In this document: one piece after another, positions 40,814 through 50,911 of the stretch | How positions within the stretch are numbered: position 1 is the first letter of the stretch | Layout of the letters: the number at the start of each line of letters is the position of its first letter | Program-made: the position numbers and the translations under genes | The notes under the pieces: generated by a model | The model's database searches: none | What the model was told of the DNA's origin: nothing | The model's input: only the letters and a program-made list of their open reading frames with translations | Source of the DNA: RUG334 sp045599645 | GTDB taxonomy: Bacteria > Muiribacteriota > Ozemobacteria > Ozemobacterales > Ozemobacteraceae | DNA length: 64,000 bases | Reading direction: 5' to 3' | Assembly (NCBI GenBank): GCA_045599645.1 | Contig: JAZRWI010000074.1 | Coordinates: forward strand, 1-64,000

Positions 40814-42580
40814 ATGACGATGAAAACTCTTTTTCAAAGATGGTTAATTCTATTTGTTACAGTAGCTTTTATTATTACTGTTTATGTTTCCTATACTCTT
40901 CAGAGCAAACAGGCTAACGAAAAAGCCAAAGAGCTTTTACGAGTCAACCTGGCAGACGCCACTAGGCAATTAGAAAGAAATAACGAAAACCTCAAAGTCA
41001 TTAGAGAAATGACTAAGAGTTCTGCTATTGCTAAGGCCAGAGCTTTTGCTGCTCTTGTCTGGGAAAATCCTAATATTGCTACTAATCCTATTGCTTTGTC
41101 TAATGTAAAAAGGATTCTTGACGTAGATGAAGTTTGCGTTACTGATGGAAAAATAATAGTAGGTTCTATTCCTGACACATATTTGAATTTTGATATGTCA
41201 ACTAATCCACAGTCTGCAGAATTTGTACCAGCTATTTCTGATAAAAATTTCGAATATGTTCAAGACGCTAGAGAAAATGCTTTTGGAAAGATTATTCAAT
41301 ATGCAGGGGCTGCTCGCTTAGATAAGCCTGGCATCATTGAGATTTCATATGCTCCAACACGTCTGATTGCTGCTGAAAAAATTGCTGATTTTACTTACAT
41401 TGCAGATAACTTTAGAATTGGTCAGAATGGTTGTTTGAAAATCAAGAAATTAGAAGAATGCAAAGAATTATCAGCAGACAAGTTCAATGAGTTGGGGGAA
41501 TATTATTACAATGATAATGATAATATTTACCTTGCCAAGAAGGTTGGAGATGTAGTCCTGATTGGTAATTTGCCGAACAAGGAAATGTATGTCTCAAGAG
41601 ACTATGTTGTTACTTCTACAACAATAGCTTATCTTGTTCTTTTCTTTATCATCTTCCTGCTTATTTCAAATCTTCTTCAGACTGTTGTCATCGATGGTAT
41701 TTATTCTGTTAATGATTCTTTAACAAAAATCAAAGAGGGTAACCTTGATGAAAAGGTTGAAGTTCATACTGCAATTGAATTTGATGACTTGTCCGTAGGT
41801 ATTAACACGACAGTTGATTCTCTTAAGGAATTAAAGGAAAAGGAAGCAAGAAGAATTGATGCCGATCTTAAGATTGGTCACGATATACAGTATTCTGTAA
41901 TTCCAACAGATTTCCCGACTAATGAGGCATATGAACTCTTCGCAGGTATGTATACTGCTAAGGAAGTCGGTGGAGATTTCTATGATTTCTTCAAAATTGA
42001 CGATACCCATGAAGCTTTGGTTATTGCAGACGTCTCAGGAAAAGGTATTACTGCAGCACTTTACATGATGACTGCCAAGACCCTTATAAAGGAACTTCTG
42101 GTGACTCTTAAGAATCCTGCAGAAGCAATAGAACGTGCAAACCTGACTCTTGTCAAAGGCAAGAACAAGGTTTCCTTCATGTTTGTTACGGTTTTTGCAG
42201 CTGTCTACAATACCGAAACTGGTGAACTTGTATGTGTAAATGCAGGTCATAACCCACCACTTCTCAAAACTGCAGCAGGTGAATGGGAATATCAGAAGAT
42301 TAAGCATTCTGTTGCATTGGGTATTTCCCAGAAAGCCAAGTTTACAAATGTAAGCCTGCAACTTAATAAAGGTGATAGCTTCCTGATGTATACTGACGGC
42401 GTTACAGAAGCTATGAACTGGAATAATGAGCAGTATGGCGAAAAACGTTTAAAGGAATTCCTTGATGAACAGACCACAGAACCAAAACAAGTTGTAGAAG
42501 CTTTGCGTGATGAATTGGCAGATTACAGAAAAGATTTCCCACAGAGCGACGATATCACTATACTGATGATTAAAGCTTGA
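40814..42580 (+). CDS. Membrane-bound SpoIIE-type protein phosphatase (RsbU-like) with HAMP
   Basis: This is about 588 residues. Membrane helix ~8-26, extracytoplasmic sensor ~30-265, membrane helix ~268-290, HAMP ~290-345, then a PP2C/SpoIIE phosphatase (~370-588). The phosphatase motifs are KEVGGDFYDFF, LVIADVSGKGITAALYMM, VNAGHNPPLL, LMYTDGVTEAMN and DDITILMI, with the metal-binding Asp intact. Such enzymes dephosphorylate anti-sigma-antagonist (STAS) proteins in partner-switch pathways; no STAS or RsbW gene is in the window. The start is uncertain: ATG 40814 and 40820 lack a ribosome site and a TTG at 40778 is possible. It is just upstream of the hybrid kinases. Confidence 0.88.
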   Translation: MTMKTLFQRWLILFVTVAFIITVYVSYTLQSKQANEKAKELLRVNLADATRQLERNNENLKVIREMTKSSAIAKARAFAALVWENPNIATNPIALSNVKRILDVDEVCVTDGKIIVGSIPDTYLNFDMSTNPQSAEFVPAISDKNFEYVQDARENAFGKIIQYAGAARLDKPGIIEISYAPTRLIAAEKIADFTYIADNFRIGQNGCLKIKKLEECKELSADKFNELGEYYYNDNDNIYLAKKVGDVVLIGNLPNKEMYVSRDYVVTSTTIAYLVLFFIIFLLISNLLQTVVIDGIYSVNDSLTKIKEGNLDEKVEVHTAIEFDDLSVGINTTVDSLKELKEKEARRIDADLKIGHDIQYSVIPTDFPTNEAYELFAGMYTAKEVGGDFYDFFKIDDTHEALVIADVSGKGITAALYMMTAKTLIKELLVTLKNPAEAIERANLTLVKGKNKVSFMFVTVFAAVYNTETGELVCVNAGHNPPLLKTAAGEWEYQKIKHSVALGISQKAKFTNVSLQLNKGDSFLMYTDGVTEAMNWNNEQYGEKRLKEFLDEQTTEPKQVVEALRDELADYRKDFPQSDDITILMIKA

Positions 42581-42600
42581 TTTCTTTTCTTGTATGCAAT

Positions 42601-42641
42601 AAAACCAGGTCATAAATTTATGCTTATGACCTGGTTTTTAA
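42601..42641. terminator. Terminator after the phosphatase gene
   Basis: AAAACCAGGTCATAA (42601-42615) and TTATGACCTGGTTTT (42624-42638) form a perfect 15-bp stem, then TTA. It separates the phosphatase from the kinase block. Confidence 0.9.
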
Positions 42642-42695
42642 AATAACAAACAATATATAAATAAAAATAATGAGAGACTTGGAGAGGGAAGATAA

Positions 42696-45600
42696 ATGCT
42701 TGAAAACTGGTTCGCCTTCAGACTAGATTACCTGTTTCTTTGGTATGGCGCAGCCTTTTGGCTATTAGCTTCTTTAAGCTTTATGCTGAACCAGAACCAG
42801 AGGTCCATTGACAAGAATTATTTACCATGGAATCTCTTTGGACTCTTCTCGGCTGTGTACGGATTACACGTATGGCTGAATGTTCTTTCACTTGCATACA
42901 GAGATGTTTTATGGCTTAAATACGGCAATGTTGTGGCGCTGGTTGCTGCATTACTGCTATTATTTACTTTTGCCAAAAAAGGCTCTGATTATCAGGATAT
43001 AAAAAATCATTTTTCCTGGCGTTTTATTTTTATATTGGCCTTCATTGGGCTTATTGCCGGATTCTATAACTTCAGCTACTTTGCTTTTGCCATGATTGTA
43101 GCGTCAGGTTTTCCTGCTGTTATTCAGACTTATTCTTTATTTAATAGTCTGGGTAAGAGAAACAACAATGTTAATCTAAAATATCTGGCTATAATCAATA
43201 TTTCTCATTATGTTTTAAGATTGTTGATTACTTCAAAGACTTACCTGATGCCTTTTGTATATGGCCAAGCAGATAGTCTTACTAATAATGTTTTTGCCAT
43301 TTTTATGATTGGTATCGTTGCGGCTGCAGCATTTTTCGGGTTCTATTTCTGGCGCTATGCCAAAAATATGATTCATGAAGAAAATTTTCTGCTAAAAGGC
43401 TATTATCTCCCAATTGCATGGGGATTGATATTCCTATCCGGATTTGCTGTTACTGAGTGGAGAATAGACTCTGTTGTCTCAATGATGAAAAATGAGGCCA
43501 AGAGAGTTCCTACAATGCTTAGCAGGTCTATTTCCCCAAAAAACATTGAAAGACTTGATTTTAACAGACGTAGTAATGTAAGCACTTATTTTTCAGAAGT
43601 ATCAAGACAATTATCTTTGTATCATAAAAACAGTGGCACTAGCATTAGTGATATCTATTTGCTGGGTCTAGACGACTATGATTGTTTTTATATCGGGCCA
43701 AGAACTGAAAATAGAATTGATAACAAAGATACTGGCTCATATAAAGAATATAAAAAATGCCCATTTAACAAGAAGCTTTATAATTCAGGTAGGTCATTTG
43801 TTTATGGGCCATACAAAGATGAATTCGGTGAATATGTTACTGCATATACACCATGCTTTGATTCAACTAAGACAAAGGTAAAGTGCCTCATATGCGCTAA
43901 TTTGCCAATAGAAGAAATCAGAGTAAGAATCGAACACTCCAGAATTCAGGTTATTGTAGGTATCATGATTTTGATGGCGTTCCCATTTTTTGCATTGATT
44001 ATTTGCCTGAAGCGTCGGGAAATGGGAAATTACGATATCGTGACCAGCGTGCCATGGCCAATACTAACCCTGATTTACTGCATTCTCTTTACTTTTATTT
44101 TTTCTGCTTTTGTTCACAGGGTTAGAACAGAAAGAAACTCAGAGTATTTCCAACTGCTGGCTACTACAAAAATTCAGCATATAACTAATTTCTTCACAAA
44201 TCTGACAAATGAAATAGAATCCAGCAGAAACTTCCTTAATAATAAAAATATATTTGATAATTATAAAGATTTTGCATTCTTTGCTGAGAGTGTTTCTAAC
44301 CCGTCACCAACACGAATATGGAACTGGTTGGCAATCGTAAATGGCGAAAATTTAAACAGCTTTGAATCTGAAATAAGACAGGAAAATGGCTTTGAAAATT
44401 ATAAGATTCTTGAATTCAAAGGAATAGATAACAAGGTTCCGGTTAAGCCTGCTTCTTTATATGTTCCGATTGTTTATGCATATCCAAAAGATAATTTAGA
44501 TATTTATTCAGGCTGTGATTATAACAGCGAAAAAGTCCGTGCAAATGCAATAAAGAAGATTCTTCAAAATAATTCAATATCGATTATATGTCCGTCAGAT
44601 TATTCTAGCCGATACGGCCAGAAATGTATCTTTGTAATGATTCCAATTGATTTTGGTAACGACGGAAGCATAGAAAGAATACTTGAACAGATTCTTCCTA
44701 TGAATGATATTATCAGCGGATTCATTAATCCTCAGGATTATTCTAATGAATTTATTGAATTTGACCTTGTAGATCTTGAACAGGAAAAAGAATTATCTAT
44801 TCTCGGTGCTTTCCCGAATACAAAGGATGCGAAGATGATTACTAAGGAAGAAACAGAAAAGGGTTTCTTCCTGTTAGCTCCAGTATTTTTCTTTGATAAG
44901 ACATTGGCTCTTGCTATAAGACCTGGTGAAAAATACTGGGAAACACATGAAAAAGTATCGTATATATTTGTTTACGTATTTGGTGGTTTGCTGCTGAGCG
45001 TATTGGCTACCTTGTTTGTGAAATTCCTGCAGAAACGTCAGAGGGATCTGGAAAAACTGGCAGACGAACGCTCTGAACAGATTTTCCAGAAGGAAATGCT
45101 TATTAAGACCATTTCTGATAATGTTCCTGTTGTTTCTTACCGCTGCTCAGTTGATGAAAAGTGGATATTCAGCTTTTTAAGCTCTGAAATTATAAACCTT
45201 AGCGGTTTTGCACCATCTGATTTCCTGTCAGGCCAAAGAAGCTTTGTCGACATCGTTTATCCTAATGATTTGTCCTATGTTAGAAAGAGCATTAAAGAAT
45301 CTATTGAAAGTGGAAAGCCTTTCGATATTGAATACCGTATTATCGGTAAGGAAAAAAAGCTGTTGTGGGTAAATGACCGTGGGCATGTGTCCTTTGATAA
45401 TAATGGCAATCCGATATGTATCGATGGTTCTATCTCTGATATCACAACAAGAAGGGAAGCTATTGCTCAGTTGAACGAAAGCTTGTATGAGCTTGAAAAA
45501 GCAAATGCCGAACTACAGATAGAAAAGAGCAGAGCCGACCAGTTTGCCGAAGAAGCTAAGATTGCAAACGAGGCAAAAAGCCAGTTCCTGGCAAGTATGA

Positions 45601-47222
45601 GCCACGAAATCAGAACCCCTATGAATGCCATCATTGGTATGGGGAATCTTTTAAAGGAGACAGAACTCACTCCAAAACAGCAGAAATATACTGATATAGT
45701 ATGCTCCAGCTCGGAAAGCTTACTCGGACTTATTAATGATATTCTTGATTTTTCCAAGATGGACGCTGGAAAATTGCAGCTGGAAAAGATTGGCTTTAAG
45801 CTGACAAAATGCATTGATGATTGTATTAAAATGATGTCTGTCAGAGCTTTGGAAAAGAATATTGAACTAGAATGTAAAATAGAAGATGATGTTCCTCTTT
45901 ATTTATTCGGTGATCCTACCAGACTTCGTCAGGTTATTCTTAATCTTGTGGGAAATGCTATTAAGTTTACCGAAAAGGGTGGGGTAACGATAAAGGTTTG
46001 TGTCATTGAAAAATATGATGACGATGTAATGCTTAAATTTGTTGTTTCTGATACGGGTATCGGCATAGAAAGAGAAGTAATAGGCCAGCTATTTAAGGCT
46101 TTTTCTCAGGCTGATTCTTCTATTTCAAGAAAATTTGGCGGAACAGGTCTTGGTTTGGCTATTTCGAAACAGATTGTTGAAATGTTCAACGGTAAAATTG
46201 GCGTTGAAAGCATTGTGGGAAAAGGCTCTGATTTCTGGTTCACTGCAAGATTTACTGTTCAGGACCATATCGAAGTAGTCGGAGCCGGCATTGATAACGA
46301 TATTATCGTTTCAGACGCAATTATGGACGCAGAAAGTAAGCGTTCTAAGAAAATTCTTGTAGTTGAAGATAATGAAATTAATCAGCAGGTTGCTACGGCA
46401 ATTATGGAAAAGCTTGGCTTTACCTGTGATTTGGCTTCTGATGGCACAGAAGCTGTTAATATGCTTTCTGATAAACCATATGACCTTGTTCTCATGGATT
46501 GCCAGATGCCAGGTATGGACGGCTATGAAACTACTAATTTCATCAGAAGTGGTCGTGCAGGTATCATTAATACACACGTAATAATTATTGCTATGACAGC
46601 AAATGTTCTTGCCGGTGATAAAAAGAAGTGTATTGATGCTGGTATGAACGATTATATCGGAAAGCCTGTTCAGCCAAATCAGCTTCTTGAAAAGCTTGAA
46701 AAGTGGTTGTCTGATTCCGGCCATTCAAACATCAGGAAAGGTAATTCTGCTAAGACATCAGCTCAGCTTGAAGAGTCTGCTTCAGATAAAAATATTGAAC
46801 TTTCTGAAGATATTGCTGCCGACAATAGCAAAACTATTGAAGCAAAGGCTAGGCAAGAAAGCCAGGAACAGGTTGCAGAATGCCTGTCAGGTATTAATAA
46901 ATCCGTTGTTGATACTGTTTCTTTGACAAAGAGAATGATGGGTGATGAAAGGACTATCAGGAAAATCATAGAAACCTTCGACAACGTTGCTCCTGGTATT
47001 ATCGAAACTCTCCGCTTCGCTGTTGAAGCTGAAAACTATGATTTGGCAAGAGAACAGGCTCATAGTCTGAAGGGAGCCGCAGCTAACATCTCGGCAACTG
47101 AACTGACTAAGATTGCAGCTGAATTGGAAGGTTATTACAAAACCTCAGATTATGGAAAAGCTCCTGAATGTTTTTCACGCTTGGAATTAGCTTATGAGCA
47201 CCTTGTAAAGGAACTTTATTGA
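42696..47222 (+). CDS. Giant membrane hybrid histidine kinase (7TM-Cache-CHASE-PAS-HK-REC-Hpt)
   Basis: This is a 1508-residue complete phosphorelay kinase. A multi-helix membrane module (~1-262; NYLPWNLF, YG..W) is followed by an extracytoplasmic Cache-like domain (~265-410; GPYKDEFGEYVTAYTP), two membrane helices (~418-472), a CHASE-like domain (~480-735; PIVYAYPKDNLDIYSGCDYN) and another helix (~753-777). Then come PAS (~800-925), HisKA with His970 (MSHEIRTPMNAI), HATPase (NLVGNAIKF, DTGIGIE, GGTGLGLAIS), receiver with Asp1268 (LMDCQMPGMDGYE) and Hpt with His1456 (AHSLKGAAAN). GGAGAGGGA precedes the ATG. It is the intact relative of the degenerate sensors at 53983, 57139 and 60725 and could serve them as kinase. 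Confidence 0.93.
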   Translation: MLENWFAFRLDYLFLWYGAAFWLLASLSFMLNQNQRSIDKNYLPWNLFGLFSAVYGLHVWLNVLSLAYRDVLWLKYGNVVALVAALLLLFTFAKKGSDYQDIKNHFSWRFIFILAFIGLIAGFYNFSYFAFAMIVASGFPAVIQTYSLFNSLGKRNNNVNLKYLAIINISHYVLRLLITSKTYLMPFVYGQADSLTNNVFAIFMIGIVAAAAFFGFYFWRYAKNMIHEENFLLKGYYLPIAWGLIFLSGFAVTEWRIDSVVSMMKNEAKRVPTMLSRSISPKNIERLDFNRRSNVSTYFSEVSRQLSLYHKNSGTSISDIYLLGLDDYDCFYIGPRTENRIDNKDTGSYKEYKKCPFNKKLYNSGRSFVYGPYKDEFGEYVTAYTPCFDSTKTKVKCLICANLPIEEIRVRIEHSRIQVIVGIMILMAFPFFALIICLKRREMGNYDIVTSVPWPILTLIYCILFTFIFSAFVHRVRTERNSEYFQLLATTKIQHITNFFTNLTNEIESSRNFLNNKNIFDNYKDFAFFAESVSNPSPTRIWNWLAIVNGENLNSFESEIRQENGFENYKILEFKGIDNKVPVKPASLYVPIVYAYPKDNLDIYSGCDYNSEKVRANAIKKILQNNSISIICPSDYSSRYGQKCIFVMIPIDFGNDGSIERILEQILPMNDIISGFINPQDYSNEFIEFDLVDLEQEKELSILGAFPNTKDAKMITKEETEKGFFLLAPVFFFDKTLALAIRPGEKYWETHEKVSYIFVYVFGGLLLSVLATLFVKFLQKRQRDLEKLADERSEQIFQKEMLIKTISDNVPVVSYRCSVDEKWIFSFLSSEIINLSGFAPSDFLSGQRSFVDIVYPNDLSYVRKSIKESIESGKPFDIEYRIIGKEKKLLWVNDRGHVSFDNNGNPICIDGSISDITTRREAIAQLNESLYELEKANAELQIEKSRADQFAEEAKIANEAKSQFLASMSHEIRTPMNAIIGMGNLLKETELTPKQQKYTDIVCSSSESLLGLINDILDFSKMDAGKLQLEKIGFKLTKCIDDCIKMMSVRALEKNIELECKIEDDVPLYLFGDPTRLRQVILNLVGNAIKFTEKGGVTIKVCVIEKYDDDVMLKFVVSDTGIGIEREVIGQLFKAFSQADSSISRKFGGTGLGLAISKQIVEMFNGKIGVESIVGKGSDFWFTARFTVQDHIEVVGAGIDNDIIVSDAIMDAESKRSKKILVVEDNEINQQVATAIMEKLGFTCDLASDGTEAVNMLSDKPYDLVLMDCQMPGMDGYETTNFIRSGRAGIINTHVIIIAMTANVLAGDKKKCIDAGMNDYIGKPVQPNQLLEKLEKWLSDSGHSNIRKGNSAKTSAQLEESASDKNIELSEDIAADNSKTIEAKARQESQEQVAECLSGINKSVVDTVSLTKRMMGDERTIRKIIETFDNVAPGIIETLRFAVEAENYDLAREQAHSLKGAAANISATELTKIAAELEGYYKTSDYGKAPECFSRLELAYEHLVKELY

Positions 47223-47276
47223 CAAAGGCTTTGCTTTGGGTTAAATTTAATTTGATACTAAACATCGAGGGAATAT

Positions 47277-49811
47277 ATGGTACCTTTATTGAGCGTTATA
47301 GCTCTTGCATTATTAGGATATGTAATATTTCTACAGCGCAAGAATAGCCAGCTGGAAAACAATCTTGAATCAGCTAGACAACAATACGGTGAGAGCGTAA
47401 ATCTTACCAAGGGTGTAACCTTTGGTCTTCCGCTAGTTGCTTTCAGAATTACTGCTGATGAAAACCTTACCCATAAGTTCGTCAGCGAAGAAGTAAGACG
47501 CCTTAGCGGCAGCTCTCCTTCTGAATATGTTGCTGGTAATAAATCTCTGAAGGAATTGGTTTATCCTCAGGATTGGGAAAAGCTTCTTAATCATATCGAA
47601 AATTCTGTTAAAGATCACAATGCCTTCGATGTCGAATTTCGTATGGTAAATAAAGAAGGGAACATACTCTGGGCCAGGTGTTATGGTGTTGCTCAGTATG
47701 ATAAGCAGGGTAATGCTCTTTTTGTAGATGGTTATGCTTGCGATATCGACAAACATCGTAAAACTGAAATACGTGCAAATGAAGCTGCAGACAATTTCGA
47801 AAAAGCTAAGTCAGAAATAACCCTTCTGAACGCTAGAATCGAAGAACTTGCAGAACAGAATAAGGTTGCCAATAAGGTTAAAACCCAGTTTCTGGCCAAT
47901 ATGAGCCATGAAATCAGAACACCGATGAATGCTATCATGGGTATGAGCAGCCTGCTTCTTGAATCAGACCTGAGTGTGGAACAGAGACAGTATGCTGAAA
48001 CAGTTAATACTAGCTCTGAAACTCTTCTCAGCTTGATTAACGACGTATTAGACCTTTCTAAGATTGAAGCCGGTCAGATGGCCGTTGAAAATACTGATTT
48101 CAACCTTCGCAGCCACCTTGAAGAAATCATTGATATGTTTGCTTACAGAGCTTCTGAAAAGAATCTAGAAGTAGCATGCATGATTTCTCCAAATGTTCCA
48201 TTAGATTTGAATGGTGATGCTGGTCGTTTGAAACAGATTATTTCCCATTTGATGAATAACGGTATCAAATTCACAGAAAGAGGCTCAGTAGCTCTTAAGG
48301 TTGAATTAGCACAGGATTTTGGCGAAGAAGCTATGATCCGTTTTGCTGTAACTGATACCGGTATCGGAATTGATAAAAGCATTATCGCTTCTCTGTTTGA
48401 AACCTTTGTTCAGGCAGATGGCTCTTCTTCCAGAACCTATGGTGGAAATGGCCTTGGTCTTTCCATTTCTAAGCAGATGGTAGAACTACTTGGCGGCCAG
48501 ATTGGTTGCGAAAGCGCTCCTGGAAAGGGCTCTGAATTCTGGTTCACAGCCAGGTTCAAGAAGCTTGAAAACGTAAGCAAGGATACAACTGTTTGTGACA
48601 TAACTGGTCTTAAGGTTCTTGTTATTGAAGACTATCCAGTCACTAAGATGATGCTTGCTAACGTTCTCAGCTACTGTGGATGCCGCTTCGAATTCTCAAC
48701 AAGCTCTGCTGGTATTCAGGCACTCAGACAGGCTGCTTCCATTGATGACCCATATAAGGTTGTTATTATGGACTTGCTCCTTCCTGAAGTTGATGGTAAG
48801 CGTATTGCTACTACAATCAAGAAGGACCCGAAGATTTCTGCAACAAGATTGATTCTTATTACTCCACTTACTGGCCGCGGCGATGTAAACTGGATGAAGG
48901 AAGTTGGTATTTCCGGTTGTCTGACCAAGCCTTTGCGCTTTGCTCAGCTCCATAACTACCTTGGTGTAGTTTCTGGTATGTCCAGAGTACCGTTGTCTCA
49001 GTCTTATCTGACCAGATATCAGGTTGAAATGCCTGAAATGAGCAGTAAGAGTCTGCTCCTTGTTGAAGATAACGTCACTAACCAGCGCGTTGCTGTTGCA
49101 ATGCTCAAGAAAATGGGCTTCAGCTGCGATGTTGCTTCTGGTGGCGAAATTGCTATTGATATGCTCAAGAAGAAGTCTTATGACCTTGTATTCATGGACT
49201 GCCAGATGCCAGGTATGGACGGTTATGAAACTACTCGCAGAATAAGAGCCGGTGCTTCTAATGAAAACAATACACAGATTCCTATCGTTGCTATGACTGC
49301 CAATGCTTTGGCTGGCGATAAGAATAAATGTCTTGAAGCTGGTATGAACGATTATATCTCTAAGCCTGTTCAGCCAAAATCATTGTTTGAATTGCTTGTT
49401 AAATGGTTACCAGTTGGCGATTCCTTAGATAAAGCTAACGGCGAAGTTGGAAATATAACAGAAGGTGGTAAAACAAAAACTATGGCTGTATTAGACATGG
49501 ATGGATTAGTCGAAAACATGGGCGGTGACAGAGAAATCGCAATTGATATTCTCAATACTTTCCGTGAAGATGCAGAATCTTTGATGAATTCACTGCGTAT
49601 TGCAATGAGCCAGAACGACAGAGTAACCTCTAAGCTTTATGCACACAGCTTAAAGGGTGCTGCTGCAAATGTTAAGGCTGATGAAGTTTTCACTGTTGCT
49701 AAGGAACTCAACGATTTGTTCGTTGCAAATGAAATTGCTAAGACTCCGGAATGCTTCAAACGTCTGGAAGAAGCTTATGCAAGACTTCAGTTTGAACTTC
49801 AGAATCTATAA
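47277..49811 (+). CDS. Hybrid histidine kinase with two receivers and Hpt
   Basis: This is an 844-residue kinase. One N-terminal membrane helix (~2-16) without a sizeable periplasmic domain, a PAS domain (~45-165), a coiled coil, HisKA with His211 (ANMSHEIRTPMNAI) and HATPase (~255-420; DTGIGID, GGNGLGLSISK). The first receiver (~440-560, Asp499 in VIMDLLLPEVDG) lacks parts of the usual acidic pocket. The second receiver (~590-710) has Asp641 in FMDCQMPGMDGYE, and the C-terminal Hpt has His790 (AHSLKGAAAN). It is BarA/LuxQ-like in plan. Its HisKA-REC-Hpt sequence is close to the preceding kinase, so the two arose by duplication or share a relay. Confidence 0.92.
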   Translation: MVPLLSVIALALLGYVIFLQRKNSQLENNLESARQQYGESVNLTKGVTFGLPLVAFRITADENLTHKFVSEEVRRLSGSSPSEYVAGNKSLKELVYPQDWEKLLNHIENSVKDHNAFDVEFRMVNKEGNILWARCYGVAQYDKQGNALFVDGYACDIDKHRKTEIRANEAADNFEKAKSEITLLNARIEELAEQNKVANKVKTQFLANMSHEIRTPMNAIMGMSSLLLESDLSVEQRQYAETVNTSSETLLSLINDVLDLSKIEAGQMAVENTDFNLRSHLEEIIDMFAYRASEKNLEVACMISPNVPLDLNGDAGRLKQIISHLMNNGIKFTERGSVALKVELAQDFGEEAMIRFAVTDTGIGIDKSIIASLFETFVQADGSSSRTYGGNGLGLSISKQMVELLGGQIGCESAPGKGSEFWFTARFKKLENVSKDTTVCDITGLKVLVIEDYPVTKMMLANVLSYCGCRFEFSTSSAGIQALRQAASIDDPYKVVIMDLLLPEVDGKRIATTIKKDPKISATRLILITPLTGRGDVNWMKEVGISGCLTKPLRFAQLHNYLGVVSGMSRVPLSQSYLTRYQVEMPEMSSKSLLLVEDNVTNQRVAVAMLKKMGFSCDVASGGEIAIDMLKKKSYDLVFMDCQMPGMDGYETTRRIRAGASNENNTQIPIVAMTANALAGDKNKCLEAGMNDYISKPVQPKSLFELLVKWLPVGDSLDKANGEVGNITEGGKTKTMAVLDMDGLVENMGGDREIAIDILNTFREDAESLMNSLRIAMSQNDRVTSKLYAHSLKGAAANVKADEVFTVAKELNDLFVANEIAKTPECFKRLEEAYARLQFELQNL

Positions 49812-49831
49812 TTTGAACTGATTAATAGCTG

Positions 49832-49862
49832 CGCCTTGATTTTATAATCGAGGCGTTGTTAT
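49832..49862 (+). terminator. Probable terminator after the second hybrid kinase
   Basis: CGCCTTGATT (49832-49841) and AATCGAGGCG (49846-49855), one mismatch, followed by TTGTTAT. The TATAAT in its loop (49843-49848) could also serve as a -10 for the next gene. Confidence 0.6.
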
Positions 49863-49879
49863 ATTTAGAGGCAAACAAG

Positions 49880-50911
49880 ATGAGATGTCCGAAATGTAAC
49901 GGTAAGTGGAAGCTGCCGCCAAACCTTAAGAATAATGACGTAAACTGCCCGTTCTGTGGTCTTCAGATGACTACATTTACGAATAAACAGGGCCTTTGCG
50001 TTGTACAGGAAAAGAAATTCAATAATCCAGTCATTCCAGATGACATGGGTAATTTTGAAACCTTTACAGATATTGAACGTCTAGAAACATCTCATATTGA
50101 ATTCGGAAAAATAATAGACGCCAGCGCTTTTGAAGAAGAATTCGGTCCAGTAGAAAACGATTCTCTTCTCATGCTGAAATGCCCAAAGGGTTCATTCCTG
50201 ATGGGAAGCCATAAAAACGAATTAGGCAGACAGGCTGACGAAACATGTCATAATGTAGAATTTTCATCTGATTTTTATATTGGAAAATTCCCGGTAACTC
50301 AGTTTCAATACTATGCCATAATGGGTATTAATCCATCTAAGTTCAATGGTAATGATAATCCTGTTGAAAACGTTTCATGGTTTGATGCAATAGAGTTCTG
50401 CAATAAGCTTAATGCAAAGACTGACGGCCTGAGACCAAGGGGCTTCCTCTTTGCTCTTCCTACTGAAGCTCAGTGGGAATATGCCTGTCGCGCTACAATG
50501 AAGACTTCTTTGAATTGCGGTTATGATATAACCTCAGAAAAAGGCTGCTGCCCGAATCTGGATAGATTTGGCTGGTATAACGACAATTCCAAGGATAAGA
50601 CACATCCTGTAGGCGAAAAGCGTGCAAACTTCTGGGGTATCCATGACATGCATGGTAATGTCTGGGAATGGTGTTCTGATTGGTATGAACCCTTTAATGA
50701 CGATTTTAGCGATGTTACTCTTACAAACCCTGACGGACCGGATGAAGGCAACGTAAAGGTTTGCAGGGGGGGATGCTGGAGTATCCCACCACGTTTCTGT
50801 CGCTCTGCCATAAGATTCAGGGTATCTCCTGATGCCAAATATGAAACCCTTGGTTTTAGAGTCGCTATGGTTCGTTCTGAAAATACATCGGAAGATGAAG
50901 AACTCGTATGA
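49880..50911 (+). CDS. Zinc-ribbon plus FGE/SUMF1-domain protein 1
   Basis: This is a 343-residue cytoplasmic protein. Residues 1-30 are a CPKC ... CPFC zinc ribbon. Residues ~100-340 are an FGE-sulfatase fold (MLKCPKGSFLMGS, FYIGKFPVTQFQYYAIMG, NPVENVSWFDAIEFCNKLN, FALPTEAQWEYACRA, GIHDMHGNVWEWCSDWY, VCRGGCWSIPPRFCRSAIR, LGFRVAMVR). Such a zinc ribbon on this fold is unusual. The fold here may bind or modify a partner rather than activate sulfatases; no sulfatase gene is in the window. AGAGG (49867-49871) sets the ATG at 49880. Its stop overlaps the paralogous next gene by 4 bp. Confidence 0.85.
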   Translation: MRCPKCNGKWKLPPNLKNNDVNCPFCGLQMTTFTNKQGLCVVQEKKFNNPVIPDDMGNFETFTDIERLETSHIEFGKIIDASAFEEEFGPVENDSLLMLKCPKGSFLMGSHKNELGRQADETCHNVEFSSDFYIGKFPVTQFQYYAIMGINPSKFNGNDNPVENVSWFDAIEFCNKLNAKTDGLRPRGFLFALPTEAQWEYACRATMKTSLNCGYDITSEKGCCPNLDRFGWYNDNSKDKTHPVGEKRANFWGIHDMHGNVWEWCSDWYEPFNDDFSDVTLTNPDGPDEGNVKVCRGGCWSIPPRFCRSAIRFRVSPDAKYETLGFRVAMVRSENTSEDEELV